From Clostridiales bacterium (GTDB lineage: Bacteria > Bacillota > Clostridia > Oscillospirales > Oscillospiraceae): a DNA stretch of 64,000 bases. Shown in pieces: positions 9,347-18,209 of the stretch. Location of the stretch: positions 75,530-139,529 of the forward strand of contig JAHZGF010000043.1 in the NCBI GenBank assembly GCA_019420945.1, read 5' to 3'. The notes under the pieces were generated by a model. The model was not told the DNA's origin. It saw only the letters and a list, made by a program, of their open reading frames with translations, and ran no database searches. The position numbers and the translations under genes are program-made. The first letter of the stretch is position 1. Every line of letters begins with the position of its first letter.

Positions 9347-10564
9347 ATGAATGTGATTGATCGCTTCCTGCGTTATGTCGCCTATCCCACCGCTTCCGAT
9401 GAGCATTCCGAGGCCGTCCCCAGCACCCCGGGTCAGAAGGTTTTAGCCCAAGCCCTGGCCCAAGAACTGACCGAACTGGGGCTGAAAGATGCCATGGTGG
9501 ACGAATACGGCCGGGTTTACGCCCATCTTCCTGCCACGCCGGGCCGGGAAGGGGAGAAGGTCTTTGGCCTCATCGCCCACATGGATACTTCTCCCGACGC
9601 CTCCGGCCAGGATATCCATCCCAGAATGGTGGAGTACACCGGCGGCGATATTGTGCTGAATCCGGAAAAGGGCATTGTCATGCGGCAGGGGGATTTTCCT
9701 GCGCTTAAAAATTATGTAAATCAGACGTTGATTGTCACCGACGGAACCACTCTGTTGGGGGCCGACGACAAGGCCGGTGTGTCCGAGGTGGTGACTGCCC
9801 TGGAGTATCTGATCGCCCACCCGGAGATTCCCCACGGTCCTCTGGCGGTGGCCTTTACGCCGGATGAGGAGATCGGCTGCGGGGCGGACCACTTTGATTT
9901 TGAGCGTTTTGGGGCGGACTATGCCTACACCGTGGACGGCGGCGCCCTGGGCGAGGTGGAGTATGAAAACTTCAATGCCGCCAACGCTGGGGTCAAGGTT
10001 CACGGCCGGAACATCCACCCGGGCAGTGCCAAGAACATCATGAAGAACGCGGTGCTGTTGGCCACCCAGTTTATCTCTCTGCTGCCTCCGGCGGAGACCC
10101 CGGCCCATACCGAGGGCTACGAGGGCTTTTTCCATGTCAACTATTTCCAGGGTGTGGAGGAACAGGCCTATGTGAACCTCATCATCCGGGACCATGACCG
10201 GCAGCGGTTTGAGCAGCGCAAGGCCTTTTTGCGCAGCACTGTGGACTATCTGAACGGCGTTTACGGAAAGGGTACCTTTGAGCTGGAGCTGAAGGACAGC
10301 TACTACAATATGCGGGAGAAGATTGAGCCCCATATGCACCTGATTGATCGGGCCCTGGAGTCCTTCCAGAGCTGCGGCGTAACACCCAAAACCATTCCCA
10401 TCCGGGGCGGTACCGACGGTGCCCGGCTCAGCTGGGAGGGGCTGCCCTGCCCCAACCTGTCCACCGGCGGCGAAAACTTCCACGGCGTCTATGAGTTTGC
10501 CTCGGTTCAGGCCATGGAGAAGATGGTGGAGGTGCTGGTGCGTTTGGTGACCAGCCGTGAATAA
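9347..10564 (+). CDS. pepT: Peptidase T (tripeptide aminopeptidase)
   Basis: The 405-residue zinc aminopeptidase of the M20 family releases N-terminal residues from tripeptides in the cytoplasm. Metal and catalytic motifs are in order: GLIAHMDTSPD, LLGADDKAGVSE, FTPDEEIGCGADHFD, the VDGGALGE segment and the C-terminal IRGGTDGARLSWEGLPCPN with a late GENFHG. ATG 9347 follows GAAGG by 8 nt and gives the usual family N-terminus; an earlier in-frame ATG at 9272 is not needed. The stop overlaps the mnmA start by 8 nt. Confidence 0.95.
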   Translation: MNVIDRFLRYVAYPTASDEHSEAVPSTPGQKVLAQALAQELTELGLKDAMVDEYGRVYAHLPATPGREGEKVFGLIAHMDTSPDASGQDIHPRMVEYTGGDIVLNPEKGIVMRQGDFPALKNYVNQTLIVTDGTTLLGADDKAGVSEVVTALEYLIAHPEIPHGPLAVAFTPDEEIGCGADHFDFERFGADYAYTVDGGALGEVEYENFNAANAGVKVHGRNIHPGSAKNIMKNAVLLATQFISLLPPAETPAHTEGYEGFFHVNYFQGVEEQAYVNLIIRDHDRQRFEQRKAFLRSTVDYLNGVYGKGTFELELKDSYYNMREKIEPHMHLIDRALESFQSCGVTPKTIPIRGGTDGARLSWEGLPCPNLSTGGENFHGVYEFASVQAMEKMVEVLVRLVTSRE

Positions 10565-11633
10565 CTCCGTTCTGGTGGGAATGAGCGGCGGCGTGGACTC
10601 CTCTGTGGCCGCCTATCTGCTGCTGCAGCAGGGGCTGCAGGTCACCGGTGCCACCATGAAGCTCTTTGATAACCAAGCCATTGGGGTGGAAGAGGAGTCC
10701 AGCTGTTGTTCCCTCAGCGACGTGGAGGATGCCCGGCGGGTGGCCTATGCCCTGGGCATTCCCCACCATGTATTTAACTTCAGTGAGGATTTCCGTACCC
10801 AGGTCATGGACCGGTTTGTCCGCTGCTATCAGCAGGGGCTGACCCCCAATCCCTGCATCGACTGCAACCGTTATCTGAAATTTCAGCGGCTGCTGCGCCG
10901 GGCCAGGGAATTGGAAATTTGGTATGTGGCCACCGGCCACTATGCCCGCCGGGCTTGGGACGGAGAGCGCTGGCTGCTGAAAAAGGGTTTGGACGAGGAC
11001 AAGGATCAGAGTTACTTCCTCTACCATATGAACCAGACCTATCTGGAGCACTTCCAGCTCCCCCTGGGGGAGCTGACCAAGGCCCAGGTCCGGGAGATTG
11101 CAGCCCAGCAGGGCTTCGGCAACGCCCGGAAAAAGGACAGTCAGGACATCTGTTTTGTGCCCGACGGAGATTATGGGGCCTTTTTGGACCGGTACACCGG
11201 GCAGGTAATCCATAATGGAAATTATGTAAATGCAAATGGAGACGTGCTGGGCACCCATCGGGGCCACACCCACTATACCATCGGCCAGCGCAAGGGATTA
11301 GAGCTGGCCATGGGTCACCGGGTCTATGTCACCGGCAAGGATGTGGAGCGGAATCTGGTCTATATTGGCGAGAATGAAGACCTGTTTTCCTCAGGACTGG
11401 AGGCCAACGACCTGAACCTGATCGCCTGTGACACCATTACCGCTCCGCTGCGCTGCACCGCAAAAATCCGCCATAGCCGCTATGAGGCTCCGGCCACTGT
11501 GGAGCAGACCGGGGAGGACACCCTCCAGGTCCGGTTTGACCAGCCCCAGCGGGCCATTGCCCCGGGCCAGGCGGTGGTGCTCTACGACGGGGATGTGGTC
11601 ATCGGCGGCGGTACCATCACCAAAGCCCTGTAA
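10557..11633 (+). CDS. mnmA: tRNA-specific 2-thiouridylase MnmA
   Basis: The 358-residue enzyme thiolates U34 of tRNA for Lys, Glu and Gln. It carries the ATP-binding PP-loop [13 protein letters not shown] at residues 8-20, a first catalytic cysteine in TPNPCIDCN and the partner cysteine in SQDICFVPDG. GTG 10557 is the only start that keeps the PP-loop N-terminus, and it overlaps the end of pepT by 8 nt, so translation is probably coupled. A terminator shared with truA follows. Confidence 0.96.
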   Translation: MNNSVLVGMSGGVDSSVAAYLLLQQGLQVTGATMKLFDNQAIGVEEESSCCSLSDVEDARRVAYALGIPHHVFNFSEDFRTQVMDRFVRCYQQGLTPNPCIDCNRYLKFQRLLRRARELEIWYVATGHYARRAWDGERWLLKKGLDEDKDQSYFLYHMNQTYLEHFQLPLGELTKAQVREIAAQQGFGNARKKDSQDICFVPDGDYGAFLDRYTGQVIHNGNYVNANGDVLGTHRGHTHYTIGQRKGLELAMGHRVYVTGKDVERNLVYIGENEDLFSSGLEANDLNLIACDTITAPLRCTAKIRHSRYEAPATVEQTGEDTLQVRFDQPQRAIAPGQAVVLYDGDVVIGGGTITKAL

Positions 11634-11640
11634 GACAGAA

Positions 11641-11678
11641 AAAAGCAGTGCTGTGTTTGAGAACACAGCACTGCTTTT
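11641..11678. terminator. Bidirectional terminator between mnmA and truA
   Basis: A 17-bp perfect stem (11641-11657 with 11662-11678) has a 4-nt loop and flanking A and T runs, placed between convergent genes. Confidence 0.9.
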
Positions 11679-11682
11679 TGTG

Positions 11683-12420
11683 TCAATAGGTCACATACTC
11701 CAGGCAGAGCCCCTCCGGGGGCATGGCGGGCCCGGCTTCGGAGCGGTCCCGGGCTGCCAGAATATCCGCCACCCGCTCCGGCGGATATTTCTTTAACCCC
11801 ACATCCACTAGGGTGCCGGTGAGGATGCGCACCATCTGGTTTAAAAACCCGTTGCCCACATAAGAGATCCTGATCTCTGCTCCCAGTCGGGTGATCTCAA
11901 TGGAGTCAATCCGGCGCACTGTGGATTTTTTGAACCGCCGCAGCCCGCAGAAGGAGCGGAAATCATGTTCCCCCAGCAGCAGCCCCGCCGCCCGTTCCAT
12001 GGCCTCCAAATCCAGCGGGTCCGGCAGCTGGCAGAGAAATTTGCGCTCAAAGACGTTTGGAATGGGACTGTTCCAGATGCGGTAGACATAACACTTCGTT
12101 TTGGCGTTGAGCCGGGCGTGAAACCGCTCCGGGGCCTCCTGAACCGCCACCACTGCGATGTCCCGGGGCAAGTACCGGGCGCAATAGCCCAGCAGCTGGC
12201 CACAGTCTGGCTCTGAGGCCAGTTTGACGCTGGCCGCCTGGCCCCGGGCATGGACTCCGGCGTCGGTGCGGCCGGAGCCCTGGACCTCCACCGGAGTATT
12301 GTCCAGTTGCGAGAGCACTGTTTGGAGCTTGCCCTGGATGGTGTTGCCGGTGTTGCCCTGGACCTGCCAGCCGCTGTAACGGCTGCCGTCATATTGTATG
12401 GTGAGTTTGTAGTTCTTCAT
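11683..12420 (-). CDS. truA: tRNA pseudouridine(38-40) synthase
   Basis: The 245-residue enzyme isomerises uridines 38-40 of the tRNA anticodon arm. The catalytic aspartate lies in SGRTDAGVHARGQ (about residues 49-61), and the family segments RFHARLNAKTKCYVY and FLNQMVRILTGTLVDVG are present. The frame stays open far upstream without similarity, so ATG 12420, which starts the typical MKNYKLTIQYDGS terminus, is used. The upstream G-rich GGGGGG is a weak ribosome site. Confidence 0.95.
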   Translation of the reverse strand: MKNYKLTIQYDGSRYSGWQVQGNTGNTIQGKLQTVLSQLDNTPVEVQGSGRTDAGVHARGQAASVKLASEPDCGQLLGYCARYLPRDIAVVAVQEAPERFHARLNAKTKCYVYRIWNSPIPNVFERKFLCQLPDPLDLEAMERAAGLLLGEHDFRSFCGLRRFKKSTVRRIDSIEITRLGAEIRISYVGNGFLNQMVRILTGTLVDVGLKKYPPERVADILAARDRSEAGPAMPPEGLCLEYVTY

Positions 12421-12488
12421 GGGTGCCCCCCGCTTTGCGGCTGATTTGCTGCTCTTATGATACCGGAGCGGGGAAGAAAATGCAATGG

Positions 12489-14015
12489 TCAGTGCCGGAT
12501 CACCAGCAAAGGCCGGATGCCCTGGGCCATCATGGCCCCCAGGTACACCGCCAGACCGGCGCAGCCCCAGGCCATCACCGACCAAGTTTGGCCGGCGCCC
12601 ATGTCCAGGCTGAACCGATAGCCCAGGTTGACCAGCAGTCCAGCCAACAGGGAAGCCAGCACCGGAGCGGAAAAGCAGCGGTAGCAGTTGACCCGGACCC
12701 CGGCGCCCCGCCAGGCCACCGCCAGGCACAGGATCACCGCCAGCACATCGGCACAGACAAAGCCGGCTACAAAGCCTCCCAGCCCCAGCCTGGGGGTCAG
12801 GGCCACGGTGAGCAGCAGCTCCAGCGCGCCGCAGAACAGGGAGATGGCGGCGCTCTGGTTCTGTTTGCCCAGAGCGTTGAGCATGCAGCCCAGAATAGCG
12901 TGGTAGCACCCTGCTCCTACACCGATGGCCAGCGGGAGAATACAAGTGCCCACCCGCTCCTCCGCGAAGAGCAGTTCCCCCAGATCCGGCCCCAGGGTGG
13001 CGATCAGGGCGATCAGCGGCAGCACCACATAGGACACCGACAGCATGGCCTTCTCCCCGGTGCGGCGAAAGGCGGCCATTTTGCCAAGTTCTCGCTCTTC
13101 GGTGAGCCGGGGCAGCAGGGCCAGGGACAGGGCGTTGATGAAGGCAGTGGGGATCATCAGCAGCGGTAGAGTCATCCCCAACATAATGCCGAACTCCTCC
13201 ATGGCTTCCTGGGCATCCAGGCCATACACCACCAGCAGCTTAGGAATCAGCACCGAGGTGGCGGCCCCCATCAGGTTGCCCACCAGGGCAGTGAGGCTCA
13301 CCGGCACCGCGATACTGGCCATCCGGCGCCGCAGGGGACCTGGGGCCACCCGTTTCCCCGGCACATTGGGGCCGGTGGCCTGTTGGCGTCGGCGACGCCC
13401 CCAGGTCAGGGCGGTGGAGGAGAACACCTCGCTGATCAGCAGCCCGATGACGATGAGTCCCACCGAGTATTGCTCCTGTTCTGGGGCCAGCAGCAAAAGC
13501 AGCAGCACAATAGCCAAGGAACGGATAATCTGCTCTCCCAGTTCCACCCCGGCGGGGAGCCGCATGGAGCCGATGCCGTAGAATTGATGCTTTTGCAGAT
13601 TTTCCACCCCGGTGAGCAGCAGCACTGGCAGCAGCATCATCAGCCCCAGCTGGGTGCGGCTGTCCCCCAGCAGCCGCCGGGCGATAAAATCCGACTGGAA
13701 CAGCACCGTCAGCGCCACCGGAAGCCAGAGCACCACCAGCCCCCGAAGTCCGGTAGACATGAGCTGCCGCAGGGCCTGCTCATTGTTTCGGGCGTGGTAT
13801 TCCGAGGACAGCACCGATACCGCCACCGCCAGCCCGGAGATACACAGGGACTGGATGACGGCATAGGCCGGCATGATGAGCTGATAGAGTCCCAGTACCT
13901 GGGCCCCCACCAGCCGGGCCATCACAATGCGATAGAGGAAGCCGAACACCTGGCTCACCAGCCCTACACCGGTGAGCGTCAGTGTGGATCGGAACAGGGA
14001 AGGACGGTTGGACAA
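12489..14015 (-). CDS. Polysaccharide biosynthesis/SpoVB-like flippase (MOP superfamily)
   Basis: The 508-residue integral membrane protein has about 12-14 hydrophobic helices and the N-terminal LTGVGLVSQVFGFLYRI pattern of the SpoVB/MurJ-like oligosaccharide-lipid flippases. SpoVB is a spore-cortex precursor flippase candidate in Bacillus; here the role could be cortex or another envelope polymer. The start is a TTG preceded by AGGTGATG; no ATG fits better. It lies 68 nt upstream of truA on the same strand, so the two may be cotranscribed. Confidence 0.82.
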   Translation of the reverse strand: MSNRPSLFRSTLTLTGVGLVSQVFGFLYRIVMARLVGAQVLGLYQLIMPAYAVIQSLCISGLAVAVSVLSSEYHARNNEQALRQLMSTGLRGLVVLWLPVALTVLFQSDFIARRLLGDSRTQLGLMMLLPVLLLTGVENLQKHQFYGIGSMRLPAGVELGEQIIRSLAIVLLLLLLAPEQEQYSVGLIVIGLLISEVFSSTALTWGRRRRQQATGPNVPGKRVAPGPLRRRMASIAVPVSLTALVGNLMGAATSVLIPKLLVVYGLDAQEAMEEFGIMLGMTLPLLMIPTAFINALSLALLPRLTEERELGKMAAFRRTGEKAMLSVSYVVLPLIALIATLGPDLGELLFAEERVGTCILPLAIGVGAGCYHAILGCMLNALGKQNQSAAISLFCGALELLLTVALTPRLGLGGFVAGFVCADVLAVILCLAVAWRGAGVRVNCYRCFSAPVLASLLAGLLVNLGYRFSLDMGAGQTWSVMAWGCAGLAVYLGAMMAQGIRPLLVIRH

Positions 14016-14104
14016 GAGTACATCACCTGCGCTTTGATGGGAATTACTCTATATCTATTTCCCGCCGATGGCGTCTATGCAGGCGCTTTTTCCATTTAAA
14101 GCGC

Positions 14105-14133
14105 TTGACAATGAAAAAATGAAACGCTATCAT
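14105..14133 (+). promoter_or_regulatory. Promoter for the AEC permease gene
   Basis: A consensus TTGACA (14105-14110) and TATCAT (14128-14133) are spaced 17 nt. The resulting leader is about 160 nt; no known riboswitch was recognised in it. Confidence 0.6.
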
Positions 14134-14297
14134 AATAATAGAACGTTATGATCTCTGGCCATTTGGTGCCGGAGATCATTGCTTCTATTTTTGCGTGATT
14201 TTTGGAGACCAATGCCCTGTTTGCCGGCTGAGTGTGAGGGAGAAGCAGACACAAGGACTATGGGAAGCAGGAGCTTTTTTCCAAAACGGGAGGTTAT

Positions 14298-15248
14298 ATG
14301 GAGCAATTTTTTACGGTGTTGACCCAGATTGGTATTTTCCTGATTTTAATTCTGCTGGGTATTCTGGCGGTGAAGTGCAACATTTTGGACGAGCATTCCC
14401 TGGGCAACGTGTCCAAGGTCATCATGCGGATGGCACTGCCCGCCTATATCTTCATCAATACCGCCGAGGGGGCTACTCGGGCCGGTCTGGCCGCCAGTCT
14501 GCTGGTGATTCCACTGGCTGTGGCCCTCTATCTGATGCTGTTCCTGCTCTCACTGGCCCTGGAAAAGGTGTTTCACTTAAAGGGCAACCGAAGCCATGTC
14601 TTTCGGGCCATTGTTATGTTTGGCAATGTGGGATTTATGGGAATCCCGTTGGTGGTGGAGCTGTATCCGGACACGGCACTGCTCTATATCTCCCTGTTCA
14701 CCATCCTGGATCAGGTGCTGTTCTGGACCTACGGCGTAGCGCTGACCCGGCCGGTGGGGGAGAAGGGAGAGCGCCATGGCAGTCCTCTGGCGGGCCTCAA
14801 AAACCTGCTGAGCCCCGCCCTGATCGCCATTGTGCTGGCCACGGTGCTGGTGCTGCTCAATATCCGGCTGCCCTATGTGCTTTCTGCCACCCTCAATAAG
14901 CTGGGGGCGGCCAGTATGCCCCTTTCTTTGCTCTACATCGGCGGCATGCTGTCCATGACCGATGTGCGGAAGGTCTTGAAGTGCTGGGAGCTCTATGGTG
15001 AGATTTTCCTGAAGATGCTGGTGCTGCCCCTGGTTTTCTTTGCGGTGATGCGGGCGCTGGCGGTGCCGCTGGACATGGCGGGCACCATCACCTTCCTCAC
15101 CGGGCTGCCGGCCATCAATATGGTGGCCATGCTGGCCAAGAACAACGGCTCTGAAGGGGATTACGCGGTGTGCGCCGTGATGATGACCACTCTGGCCTGC
15201 CTCGTCACCCTGCCTCTGGTATCTCTGGGCATTGCGTTGATGAGCTGA
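14298..15248 (+). CDS. AEC-family (auxin efflux carrier-like) transporter
   Basis: The 316-residue membrane protein has about ten helices in the two five-helix halves of the AEC family. The N-terminal half carries the VIMRMALPAYIF and MFGNVGFMGIP patterns and the C-terminal half SMPLSLLYIGGML. Bacterial members export or take up organic acids such as malate; the substrate here is unknown. GGGAGGTT precedes the ATG by 5 nt. A DUF554 gene follows 36 nt later. Confidence 0.87.
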   Translation: MEQFFTVLTQIGIFLILILLGILAVKCNILDEHSLGNVSKVIMRMALPAYIFINTAEGATRAGLAASLLVIPLAVALYLMLFLLSLALEKVFHLKGNRSHVFRAIVMFGNVGFMGIPLVVELYPDTALLYISLFTILDQVLFWTYGVALTRPVGEKGERHGSPLAGLKNLLSPALIAIVLATVLVLLNIRLPYVLSATLNKLGAASMPLSLLYIGGMLSMTDVRKVLKCWELYGEIFLKMLVLPLVFFAVMRALAVPLDMAGTITFLTGLPAINMVAMLAKNNGSEGDYAVCAVMMTTLACLVTLPLVSLGIALMS

Positions 15249-15284
15249 TCAGAACAGTATAGAGAAAAAGGAGTTTCCCATCCC

Positions 15285-15989
15285 ATGCTTGCGACTTATA
15301 TCAACTGTGCCCTGGTGCTGGCGGGCAGTATTCTGGGCCTGCTGCTGAAGGGCAAAATTGGCCACCGGTTCATGTCCGCCATGCACAGTGCTATGGCCCT
15401 GTGCGTGCTGGGCATCGGCATCACCTCTGCCATAAAAACCGAGCACACCCTGTGCCTGATCATCTGCATGGTGGTGGGCACCTGCCTGGGGGTGGCCCTG
15501 CGGATCGAGCAGCGGCTGGACTCCCTGGGGGGCTGGATCAAGCGCCGGGTGGTGAAAAAAGGGGACTCCTCCAAATTTACCGAGGGGTTTGTCACCGCCG
15601 CCCTGCTCTACTGCGTGGGCTCCATGGCGGTGATGGGCTCTATCGAGGCGGGCATCAATCACAACTACTCCATTCTGGTCTCCAAGGGGGTCATCGACGG
15701 GGTGACCAGCATCTCCCTGGCTGCCACCACGGGAGTAGGGGTAGCCTTCTCCGTGGTGCCTCTGCTGCTCTACCAGGGAGGACTCACCTTGCTGGCAGGG
15801 CTGGTGGGGCCGCTGCTGAGCGATATGATGGTGCTGGAGATGTCCGCCGTGGGGGGCACCATTATCCTGGGCATCGGTTTCAATATGCTCTTCCCGGAAA
15901 AGCACATTCCCGTGGGCAATATGCTGCCCGCCATCTTCCTGCCCATTGCATATTTGCCTCTGGTGGAGCTGTTGGGTACATTGATTTGA
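15285..15989 (+). CDS. DUF554 family membrane protein (YdfK-like)
   Basis: The 234-residue protein has six or seven hydrophobic segments. It shows the DUF554 hallmarks: an N-terminal GSILGLLLKGKI, the central FVTAALLYCVGSMAVMGSIE and a GVIDGVTSISLA segment. The function of the family is not established. AAAAAGGAG lies 11 nt before the ATG. It is probably cotranscribed with the AEC permease. Confidence 0.85.
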   Translation: MLATYINCALVLAGSILGLLLKGKIGHRFMSAMHSAMALCVLGIGITSAIKTEHTLCLIICMVVGTCLGVALRIEQRLDSLGGWIKRRVVKKGDSSKFTEGFVTAALLYCVGSMAVMGSIEAGINHNYSILVSKGVIDGVTSISLAATTGVGVAFSVVPLLLYQGGLTLLAGLVGPLLSDMMVLEMSAVGGTIILGIGFNMLFPEKHIPVGNMLPAIFLPIAYLPLVELLGTLI

Positions 15990-16018
15990 TTATCCACCAT
16001 ACTAGAAAAGAAAAACAG

Positions 16019-16040
16019 GCCGGAGCCAAAGGGCTCCGGC
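16019..16040. terminator. Short hairpin after the DUF554 gene
   Basis: A 9-bp stem (16019-16027 with 16032-16040) is flanked by T-rich sequence only when read on the minus strand. It may back up the stronger terminator at 16175 for the leftward butyrate operon, or act weakly on the plus strand. Confidence 0.5.
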
Positions 16041-16174
16041 TTGTCACGTATCATAGCAAAATTAGGAGTGCAGCTGATACTCTCCAGGCTTTTCTTAAAT
16101 ATTTTGAAGAATAACTTACTTGGCTTGACTGTACCATAGCCGGCAAAGGCTGTCAAAGCAACAAGCCGGAAAGC

Positions 16175-16209
16175 AAAAAAGGCGCGCCGCAAGTTGCTTG
16201 CGGCGCGCC
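16175..16209 (-). terminator. Terminator of the butyrate operon
   Basis: A perfect 13-bp GC-rich stem (16181-16193 with 16197-16209) has a 3-nt loop and is followed by six Ts on the minus strand, 20 nt after the etfA stop. Confidence 0.93.
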
Positions 16210-16228
16210 GTGAGTTGAAAAGGGAAGC

Positions 16229-17377
16229 TTACTTGCCAGCCTGCTCGGCCTTATACTTCTTGATGGCCTCGGTCAGCTTGGGAAGGATGGCGTTCACATC
16301 GCCGATGATGCCCAGGTCGGCAACGTCGAAGATGGGAGCGGTCTCTTCCTTGTTGATGGCAATGATGTACTCGCTGCCCTCCATGCCGGCGGCGTGCTGA
16401 ATGGCACCGGAGATGCCGCAGGCCACATAGAGGTCGGGGCGGACGGTCTTACCGGTCTGGCCAACCTGACGGTCCTTATCCATCCAGCCGGCATCCACCA
16501 CGGCACGGGAGCCGGAGATGTCGCCGCCCAGAGCGTCGGCCAGATCCTGTACCATGGACACCTTTTCGGCGCTGCCGATGCCGCGGCCGGCGGAGACCAG
16601 GATCTTGGCCTCGGTGATGTCCTTGGAGGCCTTGGTGGACTTGACAGTCTCCAGCACCTCCACGTTGTTGGTGGGGTTGACCTCCAGCTTGATGACCTCG
16701 CCGGTGCGGCTCTCGTCAGCGGCCAGGGCCTGCATCACGCCGGGGCGGACGGTGGCCATCTGGGGACGATGCTGCAGGCAGGCGATGGTGGCGATGATGT
16801 TGCCGCCGAAGGCGGGACGGGTCATCCGCAGCTGCTTGTGATAGATGTACTTCACATTGACGACATTGATCTCTTTGCCGTCCTTGGTGGTCATGGTCTT
16901 GCTGCTGTCCTCCACGGTGACGTCCTGACCCAGCTCGGCGATTTTGGCCTCAATCTTGGCCTTGTCGGCAGCGTTGGTGGCGGTCTTTTCCACGTCGCCG
17001 ATGGCCAGACCGGTGCAGTCGGCGGTCAGACCGGTGTGGACGGTGGCGGAGACGGAGGGGGCCAGGTCACGGCCGATGGAGGAGGCACCAAAGAGCACCA
17101 CTTCCGGGGCATAGGTCTTGATGACCTGATCCATCACGTCGGTGTAGGGCTTGGTGGAGTACTCAGCCAGCATGGGGTGATCGGCCACAACAACCTTATC
17201 GGCGCCGTGGGCGATGAGAGCGGAGGCCTTGGACTCAATTCCGGAGCCGGCCAGGACGGCCACAACCTCCTGGCCCAGAGCGTCGGCCAGTTCCCGGGCC
17301 TTGCCCACCAGTTCAAAAGCAACCTTCTGGATCTCTCCGTCGCGCTGCTCGCAGAAAACGAAAACGTTCTTATTCAT
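16229..17377 (-). CDS. etfA: Electron transfer flavoprotein alpha subunit
   Basis: The 382-residue subunit binds FAD and, with EtfB and butyryl-CoA dehydrogenase, should couple crotonyl-CoA reduction to ferredoxin reduction (known for the clostridial complex). The C-terminal FAD domain shows SAGRGIGS, SRAVVDAGW and the VRPDLYVACGISGAIQH motif. It is longer than the usual 320-340 residues because about 50 Lys/Glu-rich residues (about 127-181) sit between the TADCTGL and TRPAFGG segments, which are normally near neighbours. It is the last gene of the operon, 17 nt after etfB. Confidence 0.95.
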   Translation of the reverse strand: MNKNVFVFCEQRDGEIQKVAFELVGKARELADALGQEVVAVLAGSGIESKASALIAHGADKVVVADHPMLAEYSTKPYTDVMDQVIKTYAPEVVLFGASSIGRDLAPSVSATVHTGLTADCTGLAIGDVEKTATNAADKAKIEAKIAELGQDVTVEDSSKTMTTKDGKEINVVNVKYIYHKQLRMTRPAFGGNIIATIACLQHRPQMATVRPGVMQALAADESRTGEVIKLEVNPTNNVEVLETVKSTKASKDITEAKILVSAGRGIGSAEKVSMVQDLADALGGDISGSRAVVDAGWMDKDRQVGQTGKTVRPDLYVACGISGAIQHAAGMEGSEYIIAINKEETAPIFDVADLGIIGDVNAILPKLTEAIKKYKAEQAGK

Positions 17378-17394
17378 GATTCACAGTACCTCCA

Positions 17395-18189
17395 TCAAAT
17401 GATGTGCTTGCTGGCCAGCTTCTCCACGATGGCGGCGACGGCCTCGTCGGCGGTAACATCCTTCAGGATCTCGCCGGCGCCCTTGGCTTCCTTGGTGGTG
17501 GAGACGGCCACATAGGTGGGAGAACCCGCCAGACCCACGTTGCTCTCATCCACCACATCGGCGATGTCGGCATAGGTCATGATTTTGATTTCCTTCTGAT
17601 AGGCGTCGAAGCAGCCGCCCACGGACATGTAGCGGGGCTGGTTCAGATCGCCGATGGCGGTGATCAGGCAGGGATAGTTCATGCGAACGGTCTGATAGCG
17701 GTCCTCATACTGGCGCTGCACGGTGATGGAGGTCTCGTTCACATCCACCAGCTTCTCCACATAGGTGGTGACGGGAATGCCCAGATGAATGGCGATCTGC
17801 ACGCCCACCTGAGCGGTGTCGCCGTCGATGGCCTGACGGCCGCAGATGACCAGGTCGGCACCCAGCTTCTTTACGGCGCCGGCGATGGCGGAGGAGGTGG
17901 CCCAGGTGTCGGCGCCGCCCAGCTTGCGGTCGGTCAGCAGCACGGCGTCGTCGCAGCCCATGGCCAGAGCCTCACGCAGAGCGATCTCAGCGGCGGGGAT
18001 ACCCATGGTGACCACGGTGACAGTGGTGCCGGGGATCTGCTCCTTGATCTGGAGGGCGGCCTCAATGCCGCACTTGTCATCGGGGTTGATGATGGCGGGG
18101 ACGCCGTCACGGATCAGGGTATTGGTAACAGGGTCGATCTTAACCTCGGTGGTGTCCGGCACCTGCTTCATGCAAACAACGATTTTCAT
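17395..18189 (-). CDS. etfB: Electron transfer flavoprotein beta subunit
   Basis: The 264-residue partner of EtfA begins MKIVVCMKQVPDTTEVKID. It carries the nucleotide-binding QAIDGDTAQVG segment characteristic of EtfB. The clostridial beta subunit binds the second FAD at which bifurcation is thought to start. It lies 20 nt after the acyl-CoA dehydrogenase gene and directly before etfA, the standard order. Confidence 0.96.
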   Translation of the reverse strand: MKIVVCMKQVPDTTEVKIDPVTNTLIRDGVPAIINPDDKCGIEAALQIKEQIPGTTVTVVTMGIPAAEIALREALAMGCDDAVLLTDRKLGGADTWATSSAIAGAVKKLGADLVICGRQAIDGDTAQVGVQIAIHLGIPVTTYVEKLVDVNETSITVQRQYEDRYQTVRMNYPCLITAIGDLNQPRYMSVGGCFDAYQKEIKIMTYADIADVVDESNVGLAGSPTYVAVSTTKEAKGAGEILKDVTADEAVAAIVEKLASKHII

Positions 18190-18209
18190 GTCTAACGTTT
18201 CCTCCTATC

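Noticed and set aside
12421..12945. Upstream extension of the truA frame
   Set aside because: It overlaps the flippase gene on the same strand in another frame and has no similarity; truA starts normally at 12420.
16394..18195. Gly/His-rich plus-strand frames opposite etfA and etfB
   Set aside because: The glycine-rich composition is the complement of alanine-rich Etf coding sequence, not a structural protein.
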